A DNA stretch of 33,394 nucleotides from Cytophagales bacterium (lineage in GTDB: Bacteria > Bacteroidota > Bacteroidia > Cytophagales > Microscillaceae). This document shows positions 1 to 9,100 of the stretch, piece after piece (position 1 is the first letter of the stretch; each line of letters opens with the position of its first letter). The notes below the pieces were generated by a model. It saw only the letters and a list, made by a program, of their open reading frames with translations. It did no database searches and was not told the origin of the DNA. The position numbers were made by a program, and so were the translations under genes. Location of the stretch: contig JAAFIN010000021.1 of the NCBI GenBank assembly GCA_013297825.1, positions 1-33,394 of the forward strand. Direction: 5' to 3'.

Positions 1-132
1 GTGGATAATTCCTATATTTATACAAAGGACATTGCAAATGCAGTTTATTTTTTGCGTTGTACCTTAAAAAATCCACAAAATAATCCTAATCTCAAAGAAA
101 ATTGGGTTACAAAAGTGGTGATTGAAAATTAG
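1..132 (+). CDS. 3' end of a T9SS-sorted secreted protein (5' truncated by window)
   Basis: Frame 1 is open from the first base to a TAG at 130-132, giving 43 residues that start VDNSYIYTKDIANAVYFLRC and end in VVIEN. These residues match the last 43 of the next gene except for the final one (N against K). The family is the C-terminal type A sorting domain of the type IX secretion system, which directs a protein across the outer membrane and is then cleaved. The gene body lies outside the window. It must be a paralogue or tandem copy of the 208-2988 gene, or at least share its sorting domain. At the DNA level only three differences occur in 129 bases compared with 2857-2985, which suggests recent duplication or gene conversion. 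Confidence 0.85.
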   Translation: MDNSYIYTKDIANAVYFLRCTLKNPQNNPNLKENWVTKVVIEN

Positions 133-166
133 AATTAAGAAAAAATTAGTTTTTCTTGTAATAAAT

Positions 167-207
167 GGCTTTTTCATTTATCATTTGCTATCCAACATCA
201 AAAAAAT
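167..207 (+). repeat. Degenerate copy of the GGCTGTTTCAT heptad element upstream of the PKD gene
   Basis: The sequence GGCTTTTTCAT at 167-177, followed by TTATCATTTGC, resembles the left end of the elements before putA and hisH (GGCTGTTTCATTTATCATT). It runs up to the start codon at 208, as the intact copies do, but the heptad phase is lost after two units. It may also contain a promoter-like box (a TTG at 156-158 and ATTTGC at 183-188), though the spacing is not canonical. Confidence 0.4.
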
Positions 208-2988
208 ATGCCCCAAAAATCATTTTTATCACTACTATTTTTCTTCATTGGGTATTTTTCATTATTGAATGCTCAAAATTTAGGTTTGCGAGATACTATT
301 TGCCCAAATACCAATGTTTTTTTAAACACGCCTGTTGTTAATTCGCCACAATATTATTGGGATATGTGTGCTAATAATGACCTTTTGAATACACCAAGCG
401 TGGAATTATTAAAAAATAATTTGAAAAATTCAAATAGGTCAGAAGGTATTTGTACGGTTTGGGACAATGTCAATAATAAATGGTATGGCTTTGTAACCAA
501 CCGAGAAGGTGGTGCAAATGCAAATACACTTTTGAGACTTGACTTTGGAGATGATTTAAGAAATTTGCCTGTGGAAAAAAGTTTGGGCAATATAAATAAC
601 GTTTTTAGCTCTCCAAAAGGCATTAAATTTATCAAAGCAAATGGAATTTGGTATGGGTTTATTGTAAATCGCACCTCAAAAAAAATTGCAAGGTTGAAAT
701 TCCCAAATGGTTTAGCTTCTGATACCATTTCCACAAGTTTTGTGAGTATTCCTGCTTGGACAAGTACAAACTCTGCATTTTTAGATGTGGTCTATGATGC
801 TCCAAATAACAGATACATTATTGTTCAAATTGATTTTGCGAATGCCATTCAAATATTGGATTTTGGAACAAATATAGAAAGCACGCCCACCATTTTAAGA
901 CATGTTAATCCTCCTGTTTTAAACAATAATAATCTACCAATCCAAAATATTTTTGGAATAAGTCTTCTAAATTATATGGGAAATTGGTATGGACTTACGC
1001 ATGGAGGCGGTGGAATAGACCAAAAAATACACCTTATCAATTTTAAAACAAACTTAACAGCCTCAAATGCTCCTGATATTAAATTGCTTGACTACACAAC
1101 CACTTTTCCCCTTAATAATAATCCAATAGAAAGCTGGCAAGCGTGCCAACTGATGCAAGATGGAGTAAATTTGGTAGGTTTTATTATTTCAAATTTTGGA
1201 ACATTAACAAGAATAAATTTTAGAACAAATCCGCTTGGAAACCCCATCTATACACGTTTGGGAGATTTTGGAGTATTTTCAAAACCTTTAGAAAGTCCAA
1301 GGGCAACAACTGCAAATTCATCATTGAATTTTTCAATTATTGATTCACAATGGGTTGGTTTTACGATAAATAGAACACCGTCAGATAGAAATGTTTTATT
1401 TAGAATAATTTTTCCAAATGTCTGTGATGCCACGCCAAAATTTACAAATGTTGCCAATCCAAGTGTTTCATTTTCCACACCAGGCAAAAAATTTATCACA
1501 CACACCGCTTATAATTCAGACCGAAATCCCATAAGTTCCAATTATATGTATATGGATAGCACTATTGTCAAAGATGCAGTTGTGGCAGAATTTCAAGCAT
1601 TGGAAAAATGCTTGGGGGAGGCAACCGTTTTTAATAATATCAGTCAAGGAAATCTATCACAAGCAAGTTCTTGGTCTTGGGATTTTGGGAATGGTCAAAC
1701 TTCCACCTTACAAAATCCTACTTTTACCTATACACAAGCAGGAAATTATCTGGTAAAACTCAAAGTTATCAATTTTTCAGGTTGTGAAAATACATTTACC
1801 CAACTCATCAGAATTAGCAATTATCCTGTTGCAAATTTTAAGGTAAAACAAATGAATTGTTCAAATGGAACAGTGGATTTTGAGGATATTAGCACAATTC
1901 CAAATGCTGATATTGCTTTGGGGGGACAAATAGTAAATCGTTTTTGGAATTTTGGAGATGGCACAACTTATTTAACTGCCCCAATCAACCTCACAAACCT
2001 TAGAAAAGGGAATGTAAATGCACCTGTTCAAGGCTCAACGCCTTTTTTGGCAAATAATTCTCCTTATCTAACCAATGATAGATATATTGTTGGGCTTGCT
2101 GTAACAGATGATGCTGGTTGTGTTTCAAGCAGTTATCGCACCATTTCCTTCAAGCCAGAGGATATTCCAACCCCTGATTTTACGATTGGAACAGCTTGTG
2201 TGGGAAATTTTGTAAATTTCACAGACCAAAGCACACCTTCAAGCACCAATTTTGCACCACCAACCAAATGGAAATGGCGTATTTTCAATGCAAGCAACCA
2301 AAAAATAGACAGTGCGATTATTCAAAATCCATTTTTTTTGATAAATATTGCAGGAAATTACACTGCAGAATTGGAAGTAAGTGGAGATTTTACTTGTTCA
2401 AAAAAAATAACCAAGCCTTTTGTGGTGCAATCAGGTATTCAAAGTCAATTTAGTGCATCAACTTTGGGGGGAGGTGTGCCTCTTTTTGTGAATTTTACCT
2501 CTTTAAACCCAAATGCAGTTCGTCATAGTTGGACTTTTGGCAATGGATTTACAAGCAATCAAGCAAATCCAAGCTATAATTTTACCCAAAAAGGCAGTTA
2601 TACAGTTACTTATCAAGCATTTAATGCTAATAATTGCGGAACTATCACCTCCCAACTCGTAATTGTGGGTGATGCACCAACAGGATTAGGTGGAAATGGG
2701 GGAAATAATGGCAATGGAAACAATGATTTTTGGGTTTATCCTAATCCTATCAAAGAAGTTGCACAGGTTTCGGAAGGATTTTTAAGGAAAGTTGGGGAAA
2801 TAAAATATGATTTGATTGATGTTCATGGGAGAATTATTCAAACAGGAGAATTTTCGGTGGATAATTCTTATATTTATACAAAGGACATTGCAAATGCAGT
2901 TTATTTTTTGCGTTGCACCTTAAAAAATCCACAAAATAATCCTAATCTCAAAGAAAATTGGGTTACAAAAGTGGTGATTGAAAAGTAA
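208..2988 (+). CDS. Secreted six-repeat propeller-like / PKD protein with T9SS sorting domain
   Basis: A 926-residue protein, predicted cell-surface or secreted. Residues 1-23 form a signal peptide (hydrophobic core LSLLFFFIGYFSLL, cleavage after NAQ). Residues about 85-410 contain six repeats about 58 residues apart, centred near W92, W148, R202, W260, V323 and W382. Their pattern is W-x-G-F-x-x-N-R followed by I/L-x-R-L/I-x-F, which suggests a six-bladed beta-propeller. Four PKD-like beta-sandwich domains follow, marked by W491 (WDFGNG), W580 (WNFGDG), W690 (WKWRIF, atypical) and W775 (WTFGNG). After a Gly/Asn-rich linker, residues 842-926 begin WVYPNP and form a type A T9SS sorting domain. 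The start is the first ATG after the upstream stop and gives an intact signal peptide. A hairpin terminator follows. No catalytic motif is visible, so a binding or adhesion role is an inference. Confidence 0.9.
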   Translation: MPQKSFLSLLFFFIGYFSLLNAQNLGLRDTICPNTNVFLNTPVVNSPQYYWDMCANNDLLNTPSVELLKNNLKNSNRSEGICTVWDNVNNKWYGFVTNREGGANANTLLRLDFGDDLRNLPVEKSLGNINNVFSSPKGIKFIKANGIWYGFIVNRTSKKIARLKFPNGLASDTISTSFVSIPAWTSTNSAFLDVVYDAPNNRYIIVQIDFANAIQILDFGTNIESTPTILRHVNPPVLNNNNLPIQNIFGISLLNYMGNWYGLTHGGGGIDQKIHLINFKTNLTASNAPDIKLLDYTTTFPLNNNPIESWQACQLMQDGVNLVGFIISNFGTLTRINFRTNPLGNPIYTRLGDFGVFSKPLESPRATTANSSLNFSIIDSQWVGFTINRTPSDRNVLFRIIFPNVCDATPKFTNVANPSVSFSTPGKKFITHTAYNSDRNPISSNYMYMDSTIVKDAVVAEFQALEKCLGEATVFNNISQGNLSQASSWSWDFGNGQTSTLQNPTFTYTQAGNYLVKLKVINFSGCENTFTQLIRISNYPVANFKVKQMNCSNGTVDFEDISTIPNADIALGGQIVNRFWNFGDGTTYLTAPINLTNLRKGNVNAPVQGSTPFLANNSPYLTNDRYIVGLAVTDDAGCVSSSYRTISFKPEDIPTPDFTIGTACVGNFVNFTDQSTPSSTNFAPPTKWKWRIFNASNQKIDSAIIQNPFFLINIAGNYTAELEVSGDFTCSKKITKPFVVQSGIQSQFSASTLGGGVPLFVNFTSLNPNAVRHSWTFGNGFTSNQANPSYNFTQKGSYTVTYQAFNANNCGTITSQLVIVGDAPTGLGGNGGNNGNGNNDFWVYPNPIKEVAQVSEGFLRKVGEIKYDLIDVHGRIIQTGEFSVDNSYIYTKDIANAVYFLRCTLKNPQNNPNLKENWVTKVVIEK

Positions 2989-2997
2989 TTTTAAACA

Positions 2998-3036
2998 AGA
3001 CTTGCCAAGTTTTGAAAACTTGGTAAGTCTTTTTAG
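2998..3036 (+). terminator. Rho-independent terminator after the PKD/T9SS gene
   Basis: AGACTTGCCAAGTTT (2998-3012) pairs with AAACTTGGTAAGTCT (3016-3030) across a three-base loop. The one non-Watson-Crick position is a G-U pair in RNA. A T-run follows from 3031. It starts 9 bases after the stop. Confidence 0.8.
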
Positions 3037-3113
3037 TTTTAATTTTTGGTAAAAAAAAACCTTTTTTCTCATAATTAGTTTTTTTGAAATTGAATTAAAA
3101 CAAAAAACTAAAA

Positions 3114-4433
3114 ATGACTGAAAAAACACCTATTACGATTGTATGGTTAAGACGTGATTTGAGGCTTGACGACAACACCGCATTATTTAACGCCCTAAAA
3201 AATAATAAAAATGTATTGCCTTTATTTATTTTTGATACCCAAATATTAGATGAATTGCCTCACCCACACGACCCAAGAGTGGAATTTATCCACCAAATAC
3301 TTACTGAAATGCAACAAGATTTATTAAAAATCAATGCAAATATTTTGGTAAAATATGGCAAACCTTTGGCAGTTTTTAAGGCAATTTTAAAGGAATTTTC
3401 TGTAAAAAATGTTTATACAAACCACGATTACGAACCTTATGCCAAAGATAGGGACGAAGAAATAACACATTTTTTAAAAGCTCAAAAAATTGATTTTTTT
3501 ACTTTTAAAGACCAATGTATTTTTGAAAAAGACGAAATTTTATCAGGTTCTAATACGCCTTACACCGTTTTTACGCCTTATTCCAAAAAATGGAAAGTAA
3601 CTTTAAATGATTTTTATTTAAAATCTTATCCTACTGAAAAATATTTTGAAAATTTTTTGAAACAAGATATTTTTTCTTTGCCAAATTCAATTATTTCACT
3701 TCAAGATATGGAATTTGAGCCAAAAGGATTGCAATTTCCCACCAAAATTCCTGACGAAAATATCATTAAAAATTATACCGAAAATCGCAATATTCCCCAT
3801 TATCAAAGCACTACACGCATAGGAATACATTTAAGGTTTGGAACATTGAGCATTAGGAAAATAGCACGTTTGGCAATGGAACACAGCGAAAGCTGGCTTA
3901 ATGAATTGATTTGGCGAGATTTTTATATGAATATTTTGTGGCATTTCCCACACGTAGTTACAAAATCTTTCAGACCAAATTATGATAAAATTCAATGGCT
4001 TAATAATGCTGATGAATTTGAAAAATGGTGTGAGGGAAAAACAGGTTATCCAATAGTTGATGCAGGTATGCGTGAGCTTAATGCTACAGGTTTTATGCAC
4101 AATAGGGTGCGTATGATTGTGGCAAGTTTTCTGACAAAACACCTTTTGATTGATTGGCGTTGGGGAGAGGCGTATTTTGCAGAAAAATTATTGGATTATG
4201 ATTTGAGTGCAAATAATGGCGGTTGGCAATGGGCTTCAAGTTCAGGGTGTGATGCACAGCCTTATTTTAGGATTTTTAATCCAACTTCCCAAATGGAAAC
4301 TTTTGACAAAGAACGCAAATATATCAAAAAATGGATTCCTGAATATGGCACAAACTCTTATCCAAAACCTATTGTGGAACATACTTTTGCAAGAAATAGA
4401 TGTTTGGAGGCGTTTAAGGCAATTATGGGGTAA
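3114..4433 (+). CDS. phr: Deoxyribodipyrimidine photolyase (cryptochrome/photolyase family)
   Basis: A 439-residue flavoprotein of the class I photolyase family. It uses blue light and FADH- to split UV-induced cyclobutane pyrimidine dimers in DNA. The N-terminal Rossmann-like antenna domain begins ITIVWLRRDLRLDDN. The C-terminal FAD domain carries ELIWRDFY, GKTGYPIVDAGMREL, HNRVRM and NNGGWQWASSSG followed by the CDAQPYFRIFNP block. The three tryptophans of the electron-transfer chain are present at W295, W348 and W371, with spacings of 53 and 23 as in the E. coli enzyme. Length is near the usual 430-470. It appears monocistronic, with a terminator before it and a heptad repeat element directly after its stop. 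A cryptochrome-like role cannot be excluded, but the residues needed for repair look intact. Confidence 0.95.
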   Translation: MTEKTPITIVWLRRDLRLDDNTALFNALKNNKNVLPLFIFDTQILDELPHPHDPRVEFIHQILTEMQQDLLKINANILVKYGKPLAVFKAILKEFSVKNVYTNHDYEPYAKDRDEEITHFLKAQKIDFFTFKDQCIFEKDEILSGSNTPYTVFTPYSKKWKVTLNDFYLKSYPTEKYFENFLKQDIFSLPNSIISLQDMEFEPKGLQFPTKIPDENIIKNYTENRNIPHYQSTTRIGIHLRFGTLSIRKIARLAMEHSESWLNELIWRDFYMNILWHFPHVVTKSFRPNYDKIQWLNNADEFEKWCEGKTGYPIVDAGMRELNATGFMHNRVRMIVASFLTKHLLIDWRWGEAYFAEKLLDYDLSANNGGWQWASSSGCDAQPYFRIFNPTSQMETFDKERKYIKKWIPEYGTNSYPKPIVEHTFARNRCLEAFKAIMG

Positions 4434-4489
4434 TCAATGATGAATTATGAATTATAAATTATGAATTATGAATTATGAATGAAACAGCC
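4434..4489 (+). repeat. Heptad element downstream of phr, ending in the AAACAGCC core
   Basis: Directly after the phr stop come six 7-bp units (ATGAATT, ATGAATT, ATAAATT, ATGAATT, ATGAATT, ATGAATG), then AAACAGCC (4482-4489) and a further AACAGCC. The heptads sit next to the gene and the core lies away from it, as in seven other copies in this window. Confidence 0.8.
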
Positions 4490-4578
4490 AACAGCCTTTT
4501 GGTTACCTGCATTAGAGTTTTTAAAATGAAGTCTAAAAATTAGTAAAAATTATCAAAATTTTACGAAAAAAAGAAAAA

Positions 4579-4621
4579 AAATCCGTGAAAATCTGTGTTA
4601 ATCCGCAAAATCCGTGTTCCA
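4579..4621. repeat. ATCCGTG-type intergenic repeat
   Basis: Degenerate direct repeats of the form ATCCGTG/ATCTGTG (ATCCGTGAAAATCTGTG, then AATCCGCAAAATCCGTG) lie in the convergent gap between phr and the 222-residue gene. They resemble the AATCCTG repeats beside other GGCTGTTT cores in this window. No coding function is visible. Confidence 0.5.
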
Positions 4622-4658
4622 AAATGGTTTCATTTAAAGAACTCTATTGTTACTTTTG

Positions 4659-5327
4659 TTAATTGCCACTTTCCAATATTGTTTTTAAATTTATTTCTTC
4701 AATTTCAAAAGGTTTTAGAAGAAGCAAAGGAATTAAATTTGCAAATTCTTTTTTTGATTCTTTTGCATTATTTGCATCTTCTAAGTCATCAGAATATTCT
4801 GAATGTAGTAATTGAGAAGAAAGACAAATTCTTTGGTTTTCTTCGTCATAATCTATAAACCAACAATCGTGTAAATATTTTTCCAACATATCAGGTGTTT
4901 TACTCAAATATGCAGGTGTTCCTTGTAAACCTATAAAATTTGCATTGGTTTCTTCCAGCATATCTTGCCAAAGATAAAAAAAACATATATCAATGGCTTT
5001 TTGAGTAGCTTCTTCTTTACTATTTTGCAAAAAATATAATTCTTCTATTTCAGTTTCAAATACTGTAAAAGGAAATTCTCCTGCATCTCCCCAAAAATCC
5101 CAAGACATTTTTATTTTAAAAAAAATGGGCATTTCTTGATGTGCAGATAAATCATAATCTTGTTTTTCGTAAGTTTGAAATACTTTGTAAGCATTTTCAT
5201 CATCATCAAATACGCCTATTACATCACCCAAACCCACAAATATATTTTCTAAATCATTGTGAATAAAGACTTTTTTGCGAATAAGAAATATTTTTTCATT
5301 TAATGCTTCTTTTGGTTTTTTGTTCAT
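4659..5327 (-). CDS. Hypothetical acidic cytoplasmic protein (222 aa)
   Basis: I do not recognise this family. The protein has no signal peptide and no membrane segment, and is rich in Asp and Glu. A conserved-looking N-terminal stretch contains IFVGLGDVIGVFDDDENAY, and the middle contains MSWDFWGDAGEFPFTVFETE. The start ATG lies 12 bases after the stop of the upstream lipoprotein gene, so the two are probably co-transcribed. The stop is in a convergent gap with phr. A cytoplasmic partner or accessory of the lipoprotein is possible, but nothing in the sequence proves it. The long frame and pairing support a real gene. Confidence 0.7.
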   Translation of the reverse strand: MNKKPKEALNEKIFLIRKKVFIHNDLENIFVGLGDVIGVFDDDENAYKVFQTYEKQDYDLSAHQEMPIFFKIKMSWDFWGDAGEFPFTVFETEIEELYFLQNSKEEATQKAIDICFFYLWQDMLEETNANFIGLQGTPAYLSKTPDMLEKYLHDCWFIDYDEENQRICLSSQLLHSEYSDDLEDANNAKESKKEFANLIPLLLLKPFEIEEINLKTILESGN

Positions 5328-5339
5328 TTTTTCTTTTTT

Positions 5340-6065
5340 TTATTTAAAAACTTTTGATATTTTCTCTTTTGACAATGATTTAGAATGTTCTCTGTCAATT
5401 TCTTTTGCAGATTTATATTTTCCATTTTTATCCAGTTCTAATTCTATTGCGTTATGGCACATATCACAACCTATTATGAGATGGACGATATAAAAAGTTT
5501 TCTGTTCTCTTGTAACAATGTGAGAGGCTTCCAAATTGTAATAAAAATCATCTACAACTTTGATTTCATAATTCCACTTTACGCCAAAATTTTCATCAAA
5601 TTTAGTGATGTTAATTTGTCTTTTGCTTTCCCAAAAAGTATTAGTATTCTTTCTATCATCACAAATCGTTATTAAATTATCATCTATTACCAAATAATCT
5701 TTTATAGAAAAGTCATTTATTATGTGATAATTTTGAATTCTTCCATTTTTTATTTTAAAAATAATATTAAATAATCTTGCTGATGAATATTTTTTCTTTT
5801 GTGTCAAAACATAATAATTTTTATTTTTTTTGTCAATGTCGTATAATTTTGATGGTTTTTGAAGGTCATTAAGCGTGATATTTTTTAATTTTTCAAAATT
5901 ATTTTTTCTTATTTTATTGCTTTTGCTGTCCTCTACTTTATCGCCAAGTATGCTATCCAATGGATTATTTAATGAATTGGAGTTTTCATTATTTTCTTTA
6001 TTACTTGATAAATTAGAACAAGAAATTAAAAAAATACCCAAATACAACAAAAAATATTTATACAT
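5340..6065 (-). CDS. Predicted lipoprotein of unknown function
   Basis: A 241-residue protein. Its N-terminus, MYKYFLLYLGIFLISCSN, is a lipoprotein signal with lipobox LISC, so Cys16 would be lipidated. A low-complexity Asn/Ser/Glu stretch (about 17-60) likely tethers a globular domain of alternating beta-strands, with repeated segments such as YYVLTQKKKYSSARLFNIIF and YLVIDDNLITICDD. That is loosely reminiscent of a small propeller or beta-sandwich. A CDMC motif lies near residues 200-205. It is the first gene of a two-gene unit with the 222-residue protein downstream, and a strong bidirectional terminator sits 56 bases before its start. Function is unknown. Confidence 0.75.
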   Translation of the reverse strand: MYKYFLLYLGIFLISCSNLSSNKENNENSNSLNNPLDSILGDKVEDSKSNKIRKNNFEKLKNITLNDLQKPSKLYDIDKKNKNYYVLTQKKKYSSARLFNIIFKIKNGRIQNYHIINDFSIKDYLVIDDNLITICDDRKNTNTFWESKRQINITKFDENFGVKWNYEIKVVDDFYYNLEASHIVTREQKTFYIVHLIIGCDMCHNAIELELDKNGKYKSAKEIDREHSKSLSKEKISKVFK

Positions 6066-6120
6066 AAAAATAAAAAGTTTGAAATTGATAAAATAATTAT
6101 TGAAAAATATTTATTCACAC

Positions 6121-6167
6121 AAAAACATTGCCCAAACCTCAAAAAAGAGCGTTTGGGCAATGTTTTT
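6121..6167 (-). terminator. Bidirectional terminator after the GH18-CE4-GT2 gene
   Basis: AAAAACATTGCCCAAAC (6121-6137) pairs perfectly with GTTTGGGCAATGTTTTT (6151-6167), extended by an inner CTC/GAG pair with one bulged C. The A and T flanks allow termination in both directions. It lies 16 bases beyond the stop of the minus-strand synthase gene and separates it from the next minus-strand unit. Confidence 0.8.
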
Positions 6168-6182
6168 ATATGATTTTTTAAA

Positions 6183-9100
6183 TTAAATCTTGCTCGTCTG
6201 CACCTTCACATTTCCTGTTCTTTTCAAAATGCCCCAACCAACCAATTCGCCTTTTACTGCCCTCAAAAATACTTTCATTAACACAAAATACATCAAAAAA
6301 CGATAAATAAATCGTTGTGGAATTAGTAACCAAAGTTTTGAATAATGAGCGTGTTCGTAGGTAAATGCCAACAACGCAATGCAAAAATCTATCAAAATAA
6401 ATGCAACATAATGTGTCAAAATCGTGCTTACTTCGCCCATTCCTGAAAATGCAAAAAATAAACTACTCAACATCAAAGCATCTGCAATCGGTGCAAATAA
6501 AGGCAAAATAAACTGAAATATTAACATACAAGGCAACGCAAACCAAGATAAACCTTTATTTTTCATACCGAAAAATGCGGTTTTGTGTTTCCAAAGGCAT
6601 TGTAATATGCCAAATCCCCATCTGAAACGTTGTTTGATAAACATTTTTAAGGTTTCTGGGCTTTCTGTCATTGCGATGGCGTGGTTGTTGTACGTAACTT
6701 GATAACCTTGTCTTAAAATTCGCAATGTCAAATCACAATCCTCTGCCAAAGTATCAGTTGTAAAACCACCTGACAACACCAAAGCCTCTTTTTTAAATGC
6801 TCCAATCGCCCCAGGAATTACAGTAATGGCATTGACTTGGGCAAATGCACGCCTATCAAAATTTTGGCTGGTGATGTATTCAATGGATTGCCAATTTGTG
6901 AGCAAATTTACCTCATTGCCTACACGCACATTGCCCGCAACCGCACCAATTTTTTCATCTTCAAAACATTTCAAAAGTTCGCTTACAGCATCATTTTTGA
7001 GTTGTGTGTCCGCATCAATGCAAACCAAAATCTCGCCTTTTGTTTGTGCAATACCAAAATTAAGTGCAGAGGCTTTTCCGCCATTTATTTTGGTTAAAAT
7101 GGTAATTTTTGGATTATTCGCAAAATGATTTTGAACAATTTGTAAAGTATTGTCTTTTGAACCATCATCTACAAACAAAATTTCAAAATTTGGATAATCA
7201 GACATCAACAAATTTTCTAAACTTCTGACAATATTTACTTCTTCATTGTACGCAGGAACAATAATTGAAACGCTTTTTGGTGTATAATTTTGTGAATTAT
7301 TTTGAGAAATTGGTTTTTTGTAAAGCATCATTATCTTTTCTTTTAAAACCAATAACGCCAACAAAAGCACTTTTCCAAATGATAAAATAATTGCCAAAAA
7401 GAAAAACGCAAACAAATAATATTCAATTTCATAAATCGTAAAAGCAACCAACCAATTCGCATAAGCCAAATAATATTCACTTCCCTGTTTCACACGAGGC
7501 ATTACTTCGTCTTTGGTTTTGCCCATCAATTTGGCAACAGTTGTAAATTCATAGCCTTTTTCTTTGTAATATTTGATAATTTGAGGCAAAGCCTTCACTG
7601 TTTCGCTTCTATCGCCACCTGCATCATGTAACAAAATAATAGAACCATTGTCTTCTTGTGCTTTGATGCGGTCTAAAATTTGTTTTGCGGTAATGCCTTT
7701 TTGCCAATCCAATGGGTCAATAGATTCGCCAATGGTATAATAATTGTCTTTTTTGCTGATTTCAATAGGTTTTATTTCGTCCATTGTTTCAGGTTGCGAA
7801 TCTGCATTGTAAGGAGGACGAAAAAGCAAAGTTGTACGCCCAATGACACACTCAATCAATCTACGAGTAGCATTTAATTCTAATAAAGCCCTTGATTCGC
7901 TGACTTCTGCGAGGTTTGGGTGTGTAAATGTGTGATTTCCAATTTCAAAACCTTCATCATAAATTCTCCTCAAAAGTGGCAAATTATGTTCTGCATTGAT
8001 GCCCACCACAAAAAAAACCGCAGGTACTTTTTCTTTTTTCAAAATATCCAAAATCGCAGGCGTATAGCGTTCATCAGGTCCATCATCAAAACTCAAAACC
8101 ACTTGTTTATTGCCTTTTGCATATTTTCTAATCACATAATTGGTAGGTAATTCTTGATATTTTTGTTCAGAAATTAGAATCTCTTTGGGTTCAATTTCCA
8201 CATCAATTTTTCCTTTTTTGAAAGAAGTTACAATATCTAATACTTCGCCCTCACCAATAAAATCAAAATGATTGTTTTCGGGAATGTGGTCAAGTTTTTG
8301 GGTGTCAATATTTCTTTTTTGCAAATCTTCCAAACTCATATCCCAATTAAAAAATTCCCATAATCTTGGGTCTTCCGAACCTAAACGCCACAATGCCACG
8401 CCTGAAAGTCCATAATCGCTTGCACTTCGCATTGCATTAAAATTAGAGCCTGCATCACAAAAAAATACTTGATGTTTCTTTTTATCTGCATCTATGTAAT
8501 CGTAATGTAGATTATAATGGGTATTGTCATATTTAATTTGGGCTTTATTTTCTTTGGCAACCGCAATCGCCCTTTGAAAAGTGATGCTATTTCCTACACT
8601 TTTTTCGCCCCAATCATAGCCATAACCTGCAATACAAAGCACAATTTTTTCCTCTGGAACTTGTTTTACAATATCCTCAATTACTTTTTCAACCCATTTA
8701 TGCCCAGCGACAGTTCCTGCTTTGCTTTGTGCAAAATGTTCGTCATAAGCCATTACAAAAAGATAATCATTGTATTTTTGGAGGTCTTTGAGGTCATAAT
8801 CTGTATTAAAAGGTGCAATGTCTTGTGTTACTAAAAAGCCTTCTGCGTGCAAGGTTTCGTATAATTCCACTTGAAAATCAATCAAATCACCTGTAACAGT
8901 TTCGCCTTCCATTGCTTCAAAGTCAATATTTACGCCATTGAGTTTATATTTTTTCAAATTTCTTAAAACACTTTGGATAAATTTTGTACGTAATTCAGCA
9001 GAGGCAATAATTCTTTCTACATTTTTACCATTCCAACCACCATTAAAAAAATTTGAAATCATTGGCACAACTTTTACGTTAGGATACTCACGCAAAAATT

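Noticed and set aside
4434-4489. Start of a small gene encoded by repeated ATG codons in the heptads
   Set aside because: Heptad phase shifts the frame at every unit and stops appear quickly. The same array occurs after unrelated genes.
4595-4858. 87-codon plus-strand open frame after phr
   Set aside because: It starts in a dispersed repeat and runs antisense into the 222-residue gene, with a low-complexity Leu/Phe-rich sequence.
6826-7128. Open frames of 86-100 codons opposite the GT2 part of the synthase gene
   Set aside because: They lie antisense to an intact, motif-rich domain and resemble no protein. They are by-products of codon use on the other strand.
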